DNA from: Planctomycetota bacterium
Lineage (GTDB): Bacteria > Planctomycetota > UBA1135 > GCA-002686595
Assembly: GCA_016220085.1 (NCBI GenBank)
Contig: JACRIN010000102.1
Coordinates: 1-35,430 of the forward strand
Direction: 5' to 3'
DNA length: 35,430 nucleotides
The notes below the pieces were generated by a model. The model did no database searches, was not told where the DNA came from, and saw only the letters and a list, made by a program, of their open reading frames with translations. Positions 7,656 through 15,312 of this stretch are shown here, piece by piece (the first letter of the stretch is position 1; each line of letters begins with the position of its first letter). The position numbers and the translations under genes are program-made.

Positions 7656-9406
7656 GGTCCTGGATCGCGGTCGCACTCGCGAGCCTGCTCGCCAGCGCAC
7701 CGCTTGTCGGTGCGCCGTACACCGGTGCGCCGCTCGCCGGTGCGCCGTACACCAGCGCGCCGCGCGCCGCGCAAGAGAGCGGCGACACGCAGACGGTCGA
7801 GTTGCGCGTCGCGGCGCTACGCCCGCGCGGCGTGTTGGTCGACCGCGGCTCGGTCGACGGACTCGCGATCGGCGATCGCGTGCGCTTCCGGCGACGCGCG
7901 GGCGGCATCGTCGACGGGCGCGTCGTCGAGGTCGGCGAGCGCAATGCGCTGGTCGCGCTCGACGATCCGGCGGCGACGGTCGAGCTCGGCACGCGCGGCG
8001 AGACGACGATCCCGAGCTCGCGGCTCGCGGGCGAGATCGAACGCATCGCGCCCGAGACCGAGCCCGAAACAGCGGCGGAAGCGCCGATCGAGCTCGCGAC
8101 CGAAGACCATCCGCCGTGGACCAAGACCGACGACGAGTGGCAAGCAGGTGAGCCGCTGCTCGCCCGCATCGTGCCGCTGCGGCCCGACGAGCGCGCGCCG
8201 AGTTCCTCCGGCCGGATCTGGGCGAGCGCGGACGAGATCACGAGCTCCGAGGACGACCGCACCGACGGTTTCGAGCGGTTGGGCGCGAGTTTCCGCGCCG
8301 CGAACCACCTCGGCCGCGGCGAGACGCTCGCGATCGATTTCGAGCTCGACGCGCGCCGCACCGACGTGCCCGACAACGACGACGAGACCGACTCCGGCCT
8401 GCGCATCGACCGCGCGTCGTACTCGCTCGGCGACTCGCGTTTCGCGAGCGACCGCGTCGAGTTCGGCCGCTTCCTGCAGCGCGGGATGCCCGAGTTCGGC
8501 GTGCTCGACGGCGTCGAGTGGGGGCGTCGGCTCTCGGGCGGCAGCCGCGTCGGCGCGAGCTTGGGCTACATGCCCGAGCCCGATCGCGACTTCGAGTCCG
8601 GCCACGACTTTCAGGCGTCCGCGTACTACCGCTGGGTCTTCGACGAGAGCGAAGTGTGCTCGGCGGCGATCGGCGCACAGAAAACGTTGCACCACGGCGA
8701 TTCCGACCGCGACCTCGCGATCGCGACGTTCGAGTACCTGCCGGCCGACGGGTGGAACGCGCACGCGACCGCGTGGGTCGACTACTACACGTCGGGCGAT
8801 CAAGCGCGCGGACCCGGCGTCGAGCTGACGCAGGCCTACGTGCGCGCGTCGCGGCGGTTCGCGGGCGGCGACGAGCTCGCGTGGACGTACACGCACTTCG
8901 CGATCCCCGACATTGAGCGCAACGAGATCCCCGAGCTCTCGAACGCCGCGCTCGCCGACGATCGCAACGACCGATTCGCGCTCGATTGGCGCCGTTCGCT
9001 CGACGACGAGCTTCGACTGCGCGCCGAGGCCGGCGTGTGGAGCGACGAATTCGAGTCCGGCGGCGACGGCGAGCTCGCGGTGGAGAAGCGCCGGTTGTTC
9101 GGCGACGACGGGCGCGGCGAGCTCGCGCTCTTCGGCGTCAGCGGCCGCTTCTCCAGCGCGTACGGCGTGCGCGCCGGCCTGGCGAAGGGCGACGCGTACG
9201 GCGCGTGGACCGGCGAGTACGAGTTCGCGCAGCACACGATCGATGGGTTCGACAGCACCAACGACGAGCTCCCGCAACACCGCTTGCGGCTCGGCCGCGA
9301 TTGGCACTCGGCGAGCGGCTGGAGTTTCGCGTGCGACGTCGAGGCGTGGCTGTGGGATCAGGAAACGGCGTTCGCGCTGCACGTCTTCCTCCAACGGAGC
9401 TTCTAG
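7652..9406 (+). CDS. outer-membrane beta-barrel protein of the cytochrome cluster (porin-like)
   Basis: The protein has 584 residues. The start at 7652 overlaps the cytochrome stop by four bases (ATGA). A signal peptide is followed by four copies of a five-residue repeat (GAPYT/GAPLA type). Residues ~50-115 form a small beta domain (RVAALRPRGVLVDRGSVDGL.IGDRVRF) resembling the FlgT_C-like/SH3-like fold. From about residue 190 the sequence alternates polar and hydrophobic residues in strands with long acidic loops (DVPDNDDETDSG, for example), and the chain ends in Phe (LQRSF), a typical Bam signal. No sequence family is recognised with certainty; position and topology suggest the MtrB/PioB-like sleeve that insulates a multiheme wire. 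Confidence 0.78.
   Translation: MRSWIAVALASLLASAPLVGAPYTGAPLAGAPYTSAPRAAQESGDTQTVELRVAALRPRGVLVDRGSVDGLAIGDRVRFRRRAGGIVDGRVVEVGERNALVALDDPAATVELGTRGETTIPSSRLAGEIERIAPETEPETAAEAPIELATEDHPPWTKTDDEWQAGEPLLARIVPLRPDERAPSSSGRIWASADEITSSEDDRTDGFERLGASFRAANHLGRGETLAIDFELDARRTDVPDNDDETDSGLRIDRASYSLGDSRFASDRVEFGRFLQRGMPEFGVLDGVEWGRRLSGGSRVGASLGYMPEPDRDFESGHDFQASAYYRWVFDESEVCSAAIGAQKTLHHGDSDRDLAIATFEYLPADGWNAHATAWVDYYTSGDQARGPGVELTQAYVRASRRFAGGDELAWTYTHFAIPDIERNEIPELSNAALADDRNDRFALDWRRSLDDELRLRAEAGVWSDEFESGGDGELAVEKRRLFGDDGRGELALFGVSGRFSSAYGVRAGLAKGDAYGAWTGEYEFAQHTIDGFDSTNDELPQHRLRLGRDWHSASGWSFACDVEAWLWDQETAFALHVFLQRSF
7703..7762 (+). repeat. four in-frame 15-bp repeats at the N-terminus of the barrel protein
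   Basis: Units at 7703-7717, 7718-7732, 7733-7747 and 7748-7762 share the core GGTGCGCCG and encode (V/T/A)-GAP- or SAP-containing pentapeptides directly after the signal peptide core. Being a multiple of three, copy-number change would not break the frame. Confidence 0.85.
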
Positions 9407-9415
9407 GAGTCGTCC

Positions 9416-10072
9416 ATGGGTCGCTCGAAGATCGTCACCGTCTCCCTGCTCGCGTTGGCGCTCGCGTGGATCGCCGCGGCGTGCGCGATGCGCGGCCCCG
9501 ACGCCGTCAAGCAACACCTGTGGTGGTCGGGGCTCGGGCCCGTGCTGCCGCACGACACGTTCCCGGCGGATTGCCGGACGTGTCACGTCGGCAGCGACTG
9601 GCAGAGCCTCACCGAGGACTTCACGTTCGATCACGCCGCGCAGACCGGTGTGCCGCTCGACGGCGCGCACGCGCGCGCGAGCTGCATCCTCTGCCACAAC
9701 GATCGCGGTCCGGCCGGCGTGTTCAATCGCCAGGGCTGCGCGGGTTGCCACGAAGACGTCCACGAGGGAGATCTCGGCGTCGCGTGCAAGGACTGCCACC
9801 AACAGACGACGTGGCGAGCGCTCGATCAACGCGCCGGCCACGCGCACACGCGCTTCCCGCTGCTCGGCGTGCACGCGTCGACCGCCTGCCAGCGCTGTCA
9901 CCCGGGCGCCGAGGTCGGCCGCTTCGTGCCGACCGATCCCGAGTGCGTGAGCTGTCACGCGAGCGACCTCGCGCGCACGAACAACCCCGATCACTTCGGC
10001 CTCGGTTGGACGGATCGCTGCGATCGTTGCCACCTGCCGCGCACCTGGAACCAGGCCGAGAACAACCCGTAG
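9416..10072 (+). CDS. 7-heme c-type cytochrome lipoprotein
   Basis: A 218-residue protein beginning nine bases after the barrel gene, with a GGAG ribosome binding site overlapping the previous stop. The signal peptide ends in a lipobox (AAAC, Cys23), so the protein is lipid-anchored, probably to the outer membrane. Seven CxxCH motifs (CRTCH, CILCH, CAGCH, CKDCH, CQRCH, CVSCH, CDRCH) are spread along the chain, and it reuses the F.FDHAAQTGVPLDGAH....C..CH module of the 23-heme protein, so the two share ancestry. Probable role: electron relay between the barrel-wire complex and the large 11-heme lipoprotein, or an inner-face docking cytochrome; side of the membrane is unknown. Confidence 0.88.
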   Translation: MGRSKIVTVSLLALALAWIAAACAMRGPDAVKQHLWWSGLGPVLPHDTFPADCRTCHVGSDWQSLTEDFTFDHAAQTGVPLDGAHARASCILCHNDRGPAGVFNRQGCAGCHEDVHEGDLGVACKDCHQQTTWRALDQRAGHAHTRFPLLGVHASTACQRCHPGAEVGRFVPTDPECVSCHASDLARTNNPDHFGLGWTDRCDRCHLPRTWNQAENNP

Positions 10073-10121
10073 CGGCCGGTCGGCCGCGCGCGTCCCGTAG
10101 GGGCCGGTAGGCCGCGTGTCA
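10066..10121 (+). repeat. two tandem copies of a 28-bp GC-rich unit with internal hairpins
   Basis: Copies at 10066-10093 and 10094-10121 begin CCCGTAG and share GGCCGGT.GGCCGCG; they differ at two positions in the first 23 bases and diverge at the end. Each core can fold back on itself (CGGCCG-GT-CGGCCG in the first). The first copy contains the stop codon of the 7-heme gene. This may act as a weak terminator or mRNA-processing site between cytochrome genes. Confidence 0.75.
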
Positions 10122-10236
10122 TTGAGAACTGGGCTCAAGATCCAAAACGAGAGCGATCGATGAGCGGGCCAAGGGGATCGGTCGACGAGTCGGCAGCGCC
10201 GGGGGGTGCGTGATCGTCGGCCCTGGGAGGAGCGGA

Positions 10237-12993
10237 ATGTCGAGAGTCTCGCGCATCGTCGGATTGTTCGTGTCGTTCTCGCTCGCGGGCTGCAGCGGGG
10301 AGACCAGCGAGCTCCAGACCAAGAGTTCCGAGTCGTGCATGCTGTGCCACAACGGCTCGCTCGCCGACGACTACTCCGGTCCGGGCATCGAGAACCCGCA
10401 CGCGTTCGCGGGCGCCGATGCGATCCAATGCACGCAGTGCCACGGCGGCGATCCGAGCGGCACCGACGAAGTGACCAGCCACGTGCCGCCGCCGCCGCAG
10501 ATCGGCGACGACGAGAAGCTCCTCCACGACGCGAAGGCGTACTTCAACCGGCTCACGCTCGCCGGGATCGACAAGTTCCCCGACTACACGGTCGCGGGCA
10601 CGACGTACACGGCGCTCGACTACCTGCAGTTCGTCAATCCCGGCGACCTGCGCGTCGTCACGCTCTCGCGCGGATGCGGCGAGTGCCACGAGAACCACGC
10701 GGAGGAGGTTTCGACCAGCCTGCTCGCGACCGAAGCCGGCATCTTCTCCGGCGCGACGTACGCGATCGGCGCCGAGAACGTCGTCGCGGCGAACCAAGGT
10801 CAGTTCGAGGACACCGCGGCGGACTTGGGCTTCCGACCCGCGAGCGATGCGGGATTCGACGCGCTCCAAGCGGCGATCGGAGCGGTCGAGACGCTGATCG
10901 AGACGCCGGTGGCGAGCCTCTTCGGCGTCACCGCGCCGGACCAAGCGTTCAACAATCCGGAGTTCCTCGCCGCGGCGATCGCGGACGATCAGAACCCGGA
11001 CAACTCGGTGATCACCGACTCGCCGCTGCACAAGCTCTTCCTCGAGCAGGTCTCGTTCACCTGCGGCGATTGCCACCTCGGCAGCGCGGGCGCGAACAAC
11101 CGCGCCGGCGACTTCCGTTCGTCGGGCTGCACCGCGTGTCACATGCAGTACAGCCTCGGCGGCCGCAGCGGCTCGTCCGATCCGAACATCGACAAGCTCG
11201 AGCCGCTCGATCCCGACGACATCGACGAGCCCGAGCGCCCGCACGCGCGCTTGCACCGCATCGCGAGCGTCAAGCAGACCGGCACCGACGGCAAGACCGT
11301 CGAAGGCATCGACGATCACGCGTGCGCCGGCTGCCACCAGGGTTCGAACCGCACCGTGATGCAGTACTGGGGCATCCGCCTCGACCAGAACGCGGACGTG
11401 CGCAACAACCGTCAGTACCCGGCGAACCCGGCGTCGTACCTGCGGACGACCGACGACACGCGGCTCTTCGATCCCGCGGTCGGCAACACGACGTTCAACG
11501 GTCGCAACCACAACCAGTACCTACTCGAGGAGGACTACGACGGCGACGGACGCGACGACACGCCCGAGGACGTCCACTACGAGGCGGGGATGGGCTGCAT
11601 CGACTGCCACGGCAGCTTCGACCTGCACGGCGGCGACACGTCGACGCCCGGCGCGGACATCGCGAGTCGGATGGAGCAGCAGGTCGGCATCCGTTGCGAG
11701 AACTGCCACGGCACCGTCGACGCGTACGCGACGACGCAATCGGGCGCGGCGTGGGACGGCTCGACGAAGAATGTCGCCGTCGATTCCGCGGGCAACGTGC
11801 TCGACCACGTCTACCAGGCGGTCGACGGCACGTTCTGGCTGAGGTCGCGGCTCGACGGAGCGCTGCACTTCCTGCCGCAGACGCGCGACACCGTCGTGAA
11901 CAACGGGCGGCTCGATCCGACGAACTCGGCTCCGGTCTACAGCGCGAAAGCGTCGTACGCGATGGGCCGGATCGACAGCGATCCGTCGAACGGCACCGGA
12001 CCGAAGCAGAGCGGCTGGACCGCCGGCGGCTTCGCGCACTCGGACTCGATGGACTGCGCGTCGTGCCACGGCTCGTGGACGAACACGTGCGTGGGCTGCC
12101 ACTTGTCGGGCGAGTACGACACGGGCAACAACTTCAGCAACATCACCGGCGAGCGCATCGTCTACAAGCAGGCGACCGCGGACTTCACGTACCAGTCGCC
12201 GCTCTTCTTCCAGCTCGGAGTCGGTCCGCGCGGCAAGATCACGCAGTTCGCGGCGAACACCAAGGTCTTCTACAAGTGGATCGACAAGAACGGCGACGCC
12301 TCGAAGGTGTTCACGTTCAGCGACCGCAATGGCAAGGGCGCGAACCCGGCCGCAGGCGTCCCCTCGATGAGCCACAACTCGTTCATGGCGCACTCGATCC
12401 GCGGCAAGGTCGCGGCGGACAAGGAAGGTCCGCGCTACTGCAACACGTGCCACCTGACGACCAACTCGATCGCGAACTTCGGCGCGCAGTACGACACGTT
12501 CCGTGCCGCGATGGCGGCGGGGGACTTCGGAGCGCTCGACTTCAACCTGCTGCGTCAGCACTTCGGGCAGAACACCGGGAACCAGCTCGATTCGCCGCTC
12601 TGGGCGCACATGGCGGCGGGCCTCGGCACCGGGCTCTTCCTGTTCGACGAGCACGGACAGCCCGTCAATCCGCTCGACACGTTCGCGGGCCGCAAGGGCG
12701 CGAACAACGTCGCTCCGGCGAGCATCTGGGACCCGAACCGCGTGCGTCTCGACCTCGACCGGATCGTCGATGCGAGCGGCGCGGCGCAGGGCTCCAACAA
12801 CCACACGTGGGTCGGTCCGCACGACGGCGCGGCGAAGCGCGACGGCGCGCTCGACCCGACGCTCGCCGGTCCGCTCGGCGCGACGCTGCTCCAGCGCCTC
12901 GCCGATCCGTCGAACGGCATCGTGCTCGATTCGTGGTTCGACTCGAACGGCACGGCGCACGGCGGAGCCGCCGGCTTCCTCGACACGCCGTGA
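10237..12993 (+). CDS. large 11-heme c-type cytochrome lipoprotein, candidate extracellular terminal cytochrome
   Basis: I place the start at the ATG 10237, preceded at good distance by GGGAGGA; an in-frame GTG at 10210 is less likely. The 918-residue protein has a signal peptide with lipobox LAGC (Cys19) and 11 CxxCH motifs (CMLCH, CTQCH, CGECH, CGDCH, CTACH, CAGCH, CIDCH, CENCH, CASCH, CVGCH, CNTCH). Unlike the other two cytochromes, long non-heme stretches lie between and after the motifs, including an acidic DYDGDGRDD loop that may bind Ca2+ and a ~180-residue C-terminal domain with no heme. This architecture resembles surface-exposed outer-membrane cytochromes (MtrC/OmcA-like in role, not clearly in sequence). 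It is the likeliest contact with an external acceptor or donor. Confidence 0.85.
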   Translation: MSRVSRIVGLFVSFSLAGCSGETSELQTKSSESCMLCHNGSLADDYSGPGIENPHAFAGADAIQCTQCHGGDPSGTDEVTSHVPPPPQIGDDEKLLHDAKAYFNRLTLAGIDKFPDYTVAGTTYTALDYLQFVNPGDLRVVTLSRGCGECHENHAEEVSTSLLATEAGIFSGATYAIGAENVVAANQGQFEDTAADLGFRPASDAGFDALQAAIGAVETLIETPVASLFGVTAPDQAFNNPEFLAAAIADDQNPDNSVITDSPLHKLFLEQVSFTCGDCHLGSAGANNRAGDFRSSGCTACHMQYSLGGRSGSSDPNIDKLEPLDPDDIDEPERPHARLHRIASVKQTGTDGKTVEGIDDHACAGCHQGSNRTVMQYWGIRLDQNADVRNNRQYPANPASYLRTTDDTRLFDPAVGNTTFNGRNHNQYLLEEDYDGDGRDDTPEDVHYEAGMGCIDCHGSFDLHGGDTSTPGADIASRMEQQVGIRCENCHGTVDAYATTQSGAAWDGSTKNVAVDSAGNVLDHVYQAVDGTFWLRSRLDGALHFLPQTRDTVVNNGRLDPTNSAPVYSAKASYAMGRIDSDPSNGTGPKQSGWTAGGFAHSDSMDCASCHGSWTNTCVGCHLSGEYDTGNNFSNITGERIVYKQATADFTYQSPLFFQLGVGPRGKITQFAANTKVFYKWIDKNGDASKVFTFSDRNGKGANPAAGVPSMSHNSFMAHSIRGKVAADKEGPRYCNTCHLTTNSIANFGAQYDTFRAAMAAGDFGALDFNLLRQHFGQNTGNQLDSPLWAHMAAGLGTGLFLFDEHGQPVNPLDTFAGRKGANNVAPASIWDPNRVRLDLDRIVDASGAAQGSNNHTWVGPHDGAAKRDGALDPTLAGPLGATLLQRLADPSNGIVLDSWFDSNGTAHGGAAGFLDTP

Positions 12994-12999
12994 CGGCGC

Positions 13000-14043
13000 T
13001 CAGGTCGTGATCGGTTCCTCGACGTCCTTCCAGGCGGGACGCCAGGCGAGGCCGAGGTTGAGGATGCGCTGCAGGAGCTGCGGGTAGTCGAGCCCCACGC
13101 TCTTCGCGGACTGCGCGAAGTCCTCGTCCGCGGCGAGATCGGGGTTCGCGTTCGCCTCGATGACGTAGATCGAGCCGTCGGGCGCGAGCCGCAGATCGAT
13201 GCGCGCGTAGCCCGACAGACCGAGCGCGCGGTAGACGAGCTTGGTCACGCGCACGACCTCGCGCTCGAGCACGGGCTCGAGCGCGGCGGAACGCGTCTCG
13301 ATGCCGTGCTTCTTCTGATAGGCGAGGTCCCACTTCACCTTGCCGGTCGCGATGCGCGGCTGGCCCTCGGGCCAGGCTTGGAAGTGCATCTCCCAGACGG
13401 GGAAGCTCTCCAGGCGCTGGTTGCCGATCACGCCGCAGTAGAGCTCGCGCCCCTCGACGAACTCCTCGGCCATCACGTCGGTGCCGAACTCCTCGTGCAT
13501 CCAGCGCACGCGCTCGAGCAACTTCTCGTCGCTCGACACGAACGAGTTCTGCGAGATGCCGAGCGAGCCGTCCTCGAACGTCGACTTGACCAGCAGCGGC
13601 CAGTTGAGTCGCTTCGGCTTGCGCCCGACCCGGCCGACCGGGAACACCGCGCAGCGCGGCGTCTTGATGCGGTGGTAGGAGAGGATCTCCTTGGTCAGCA
13701 CCTTGTCGTGCGCGAGCATCAATCCGCGCGGATTGCAGCCCGAATAGGCGCGCCGGACGAGTTCCAGGAAGCTGATCACCGCCTGTCCGTAGATCGTCGC
13801 GCCGTGGAACTCCTCCAGCACGTTGAACGTGATGTGCGGATCGAATTCGTCGAGCGCCGCGCGCAACACGCCGAGGTCGTCGTGCACGCCGAGCGCGCGG
13901 ACCTCGTGACCGAGCTCCTGCAGACCCGCGAGCACGTCGCGTTCGGTCTTCCAGGGCAGGACGTCTTTTTCCGACGAACCCTCGGCCTTCGGGGGAGGCA
14001 CGAGATCCTCGTGCATCAGCACGAGCACGCGCAGTTTCTTCAT
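13000..14043 (-). CDS. ATP-grasp ligase, D-Ala-D-Ala ligase-like
   Basis: The ATG at 14043 overlaps the stop of the upstream gene (ATGA), which I prefer over the longer frame starting at 14073. The 347 residues show the ATP-grasp layout: an N-terminal MKKLRVLVLMHEDL strand, a FNVLEEFHG turn like the substrate loop of Ddl enzymes, PLLVKSTFEDGSLGIS (ATP-binding Lys and glycine-rich loop), EEFVEGRELYCGVIGN, and the Mg2+ site YARIDLRL...VIEANANP. Such enzymes join a carboxylate to an amine through an acyl phosphate. It probably is not the cell-wall Ddl: the partner is a metallopeptidase and no mur genes are near. The substrate is unknown; peptide or amino-acid ligation is inferred. Its 3' end faces the 11-heme gene only six bases away. 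Confidence 0.82.
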   Translation of the reverse strand: MKKLRVLVLMHEDLVPPPKAEGSSEKDVLPWKTERDVLAGLQELGHEVRALGVHDDLGVLRAALDEFDPHITFNVLEEFHGATIYGQAVISFLELVRRAYSGCNPRGLMLAHDKVLTKEILSYHRIKTPRCAVFPVGRVGRKPKRLNWPLLVKSTFEDGSLGISQNSFVSSDEKLLERVRWMHEEFGTDVMAEEFVEGRELYCGVIGNQRLESFPVWEMHFQAWPEGQPRIATGKVKWDLAYQKKHGIETRSAALEPVLEREVVRVTKLVYRALGLSGYARIDLRLAPDGSIYVIEANANPDLAADEDFAQSAKSVGLDYPQLLQRILNLGLAWRPAWKDVEEPITT

Positions 14044-15107
14044 CTCAGGTGGCGCTGTCGCCCGAGCTTCCACGACTCCAGGATGGTCGGGCCGAGCGAC
14101 AGCAGCGACTTCAGTCTCGCCTTCGGCGCGCCGGCGTCAATGGCGAGGCCGAGGCGATCTCCGCGCAACGCGAGCGTCCGCACGATCTCGCGCTGCACGT
14201 AGCGCTCGTCGAAAGGGAGCTTGCGGTTGGTGCGCTCGAGCTCGCGCAACAGCTCGGCGACGTGGCGTCGAGCGGCGCTGCTCGGTGCGGCTTCGGAGCG
14301 CGGGGCGAAGCGCGCGCGCAACTCGCGGTCGAGCTTCGGAGCTCGTTCGCGCTCGCGGCGAGCGCGCTTGTGGGCGTAGTACTGCGCGAGCGTCCACTCG
14401 CACTCGTCGAGCGCCCACGGCGTCTCGCGATTCGTCACCGGCGCACGTCGGCCGGCGAGCTCGTGCATCCGCGCGTCGATCCACTCGAGCTTCCAGATGC
14501 ACGGCCACGCGGCGTACGTGACGCGCCAATCCGAGCGCGGATCGAGCCACACCGCGAACGTCTCGGCGAAGTCCTCGGCGGCGTGACTCTGCGCGTACCA
14601 CGCGTCGAGGTGCAGCACGAACTCGCGACGAAACGGACGCGGCGCGTAGTCGGCTCGGTAGCGCGTGCTGAACGCGCCGAACGTGTCGCGCCAACCCTTC
14701 GACGCGTGCAGTCGGAACGCGGAGTCGAGCGCGTGTCCGGCTTCGTGGCGCAGGAGCTTCATCGCGCCCGCGCCGTCCGCGCCCTCGGCCTCGCCGGTGT
14801 GCTGCTCTTCCATCCGCAGGAGCCGCGGATGCGCGAGGTAGAACGGCACCGCGAGCCCGGGCACGCCGTCCGGCGAAAACCACGAAGTCGACAGCCAAAC
14901 GTGTGGTTGGAAAGCGATCTCGCGCGCGGCGAGCTCGCGTTTCAGGCGCTCGACGCGCCGCGCGATCGGCGTTTTCGCGAGCTCGAGGCCGAGGTCCGCG
15001 AGCCGGGTCCGAAGGAGCTCTTGCTCGCTCTTCTCGTACCAGCGCCGCCGCACCCGGATCTCGAACCGGGCGGAGCGGGAGCGCAGCGTTCGGGCCCGTT
15101 CGGACAT
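14040..15107 (-). CDS. putative zinc metallopeptidase (gluzincin-like HEAGH)
   Basis: A 355-residue protein without a signal peptide, with zinc motif HEAGH (121-125) and a downstream AEDFAETFAVWL helix (177-188) whose Glu178 or Glu182 would be the third ligand. This pattern matches the 'putative zinc-binding metallopeptidase' group found in many Gram-negative bacteria. The N-terminus (IRVRRRWYEKSEQELLR) and C-terminus are Arg-rich helices. The gene is translationally coupled to the ATP-grasp ligase that follows. The pair suggests opposite or sequential action on the same amide or peptide, but the substrate is unknown. The start has no Shine-Dalgarno; TAGATT lies exactly six bases upstream, fitting a leaderless transcript. 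Confidence 0.75.
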   Translation of the reverse strand: MSERARTLRSRSARFEIRVRRRWYEKSEQELLRTRLADLGLELAKTPIARRVERLKRELAAREIAFQPHVWLSTSWFSPDGVPGLAVPFYLAHPRLLRMEEQHTGEAEGADGAGAMKLLRHEAGHALDSAFRLHASKGWRDTFGAFSTRYRADYAPRPFRREFVLHLDAWYAQSHAAEDFAETFAVWLDPRSDWRVTYAAWPCIWKLEWIDARMHELAGRRAPVTNRETPWALDECEWTLAQYYAHKRARRERERAPKLDRELRARFAPRSEAAPSSAARRHVAELLRELERTNRKLPFDERYVQREIVRTLALRGDRLGLAIDAGAPKARLKSLLSLGPTILESWKLGRQRHLR

Positions 15108-15113
15108 GGCGGA

Positions 15114-15119
15114 AATCTA
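15114..15119 (-). promoter_or_regulatory. putative -10 box (TAGATT) of the metallopeptidase-ligase operon
   Basis: TAGATT ends six bases before the ATG at 15107. The spacing puts the transcription start on the start codon. No convincing -35 element is visible. Confidence 0.45.
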
Positions 15120-15297
15120 TCAGTCGAGAGGACTCGCGCCGCCCCTCGAAGTCGCGAGTTTTCGCACCTTTCCGTGGGCCGCGACGCGCCGGTTCCGAGG
15201 CGGATTCCGGCCGACGTTCGGAGCGGGCCCGGACGGCCCGGCGCGACTGACGCGGCCCGCGCGGACGCCCGCGCGCTCGCGCGATCCGCCGAGGCGG

Positions 15298-15303
15298 TAG
15301 ACT
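15298..15303 (+). promoter_or_regulatory. putative -10 box (TAGACT) of the AlkP-family gene
   Basis: TAGACT lies nine bases before the ATG at 15313, and no Shine-Dalgarno fits in between. This suggests a leaderless or near-leaderless mRNA. Confidence 0.4.
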
Positions 15304-15312
15304 GGCGAGCGC

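Noticed and set aside
5538..7700. 720-codon minus-strand frame opposite the 23-heme gene
   Set aside because: The plus strand has 23 regularly spaced CxxCH motifs; the antisense product has only low-complexity Arg/Val/Ala runs.
7817..11511. Two long minus-strand frames opposite the barrel and cytochrome genes
   Set aside because: No recognisable features, antisense to genes with clear signal peptides and heme motifs.
5577..12993. Nitrite, tetrathionate or hydroxylamine reductase among the cytochromes
   Set aside because: No CxxCK or other catalytic heme motif and no known active-site pattern was found in the three cytochromes; all sites are plain CxxCH.
13000..14043. Housekeeping D-Ala-D-Ala ligase (ddl)
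   Set aside because: Fold agrees, but there is no mur/fts context and it is coupled to a metallopeptidase; the specific name cannot be supported.
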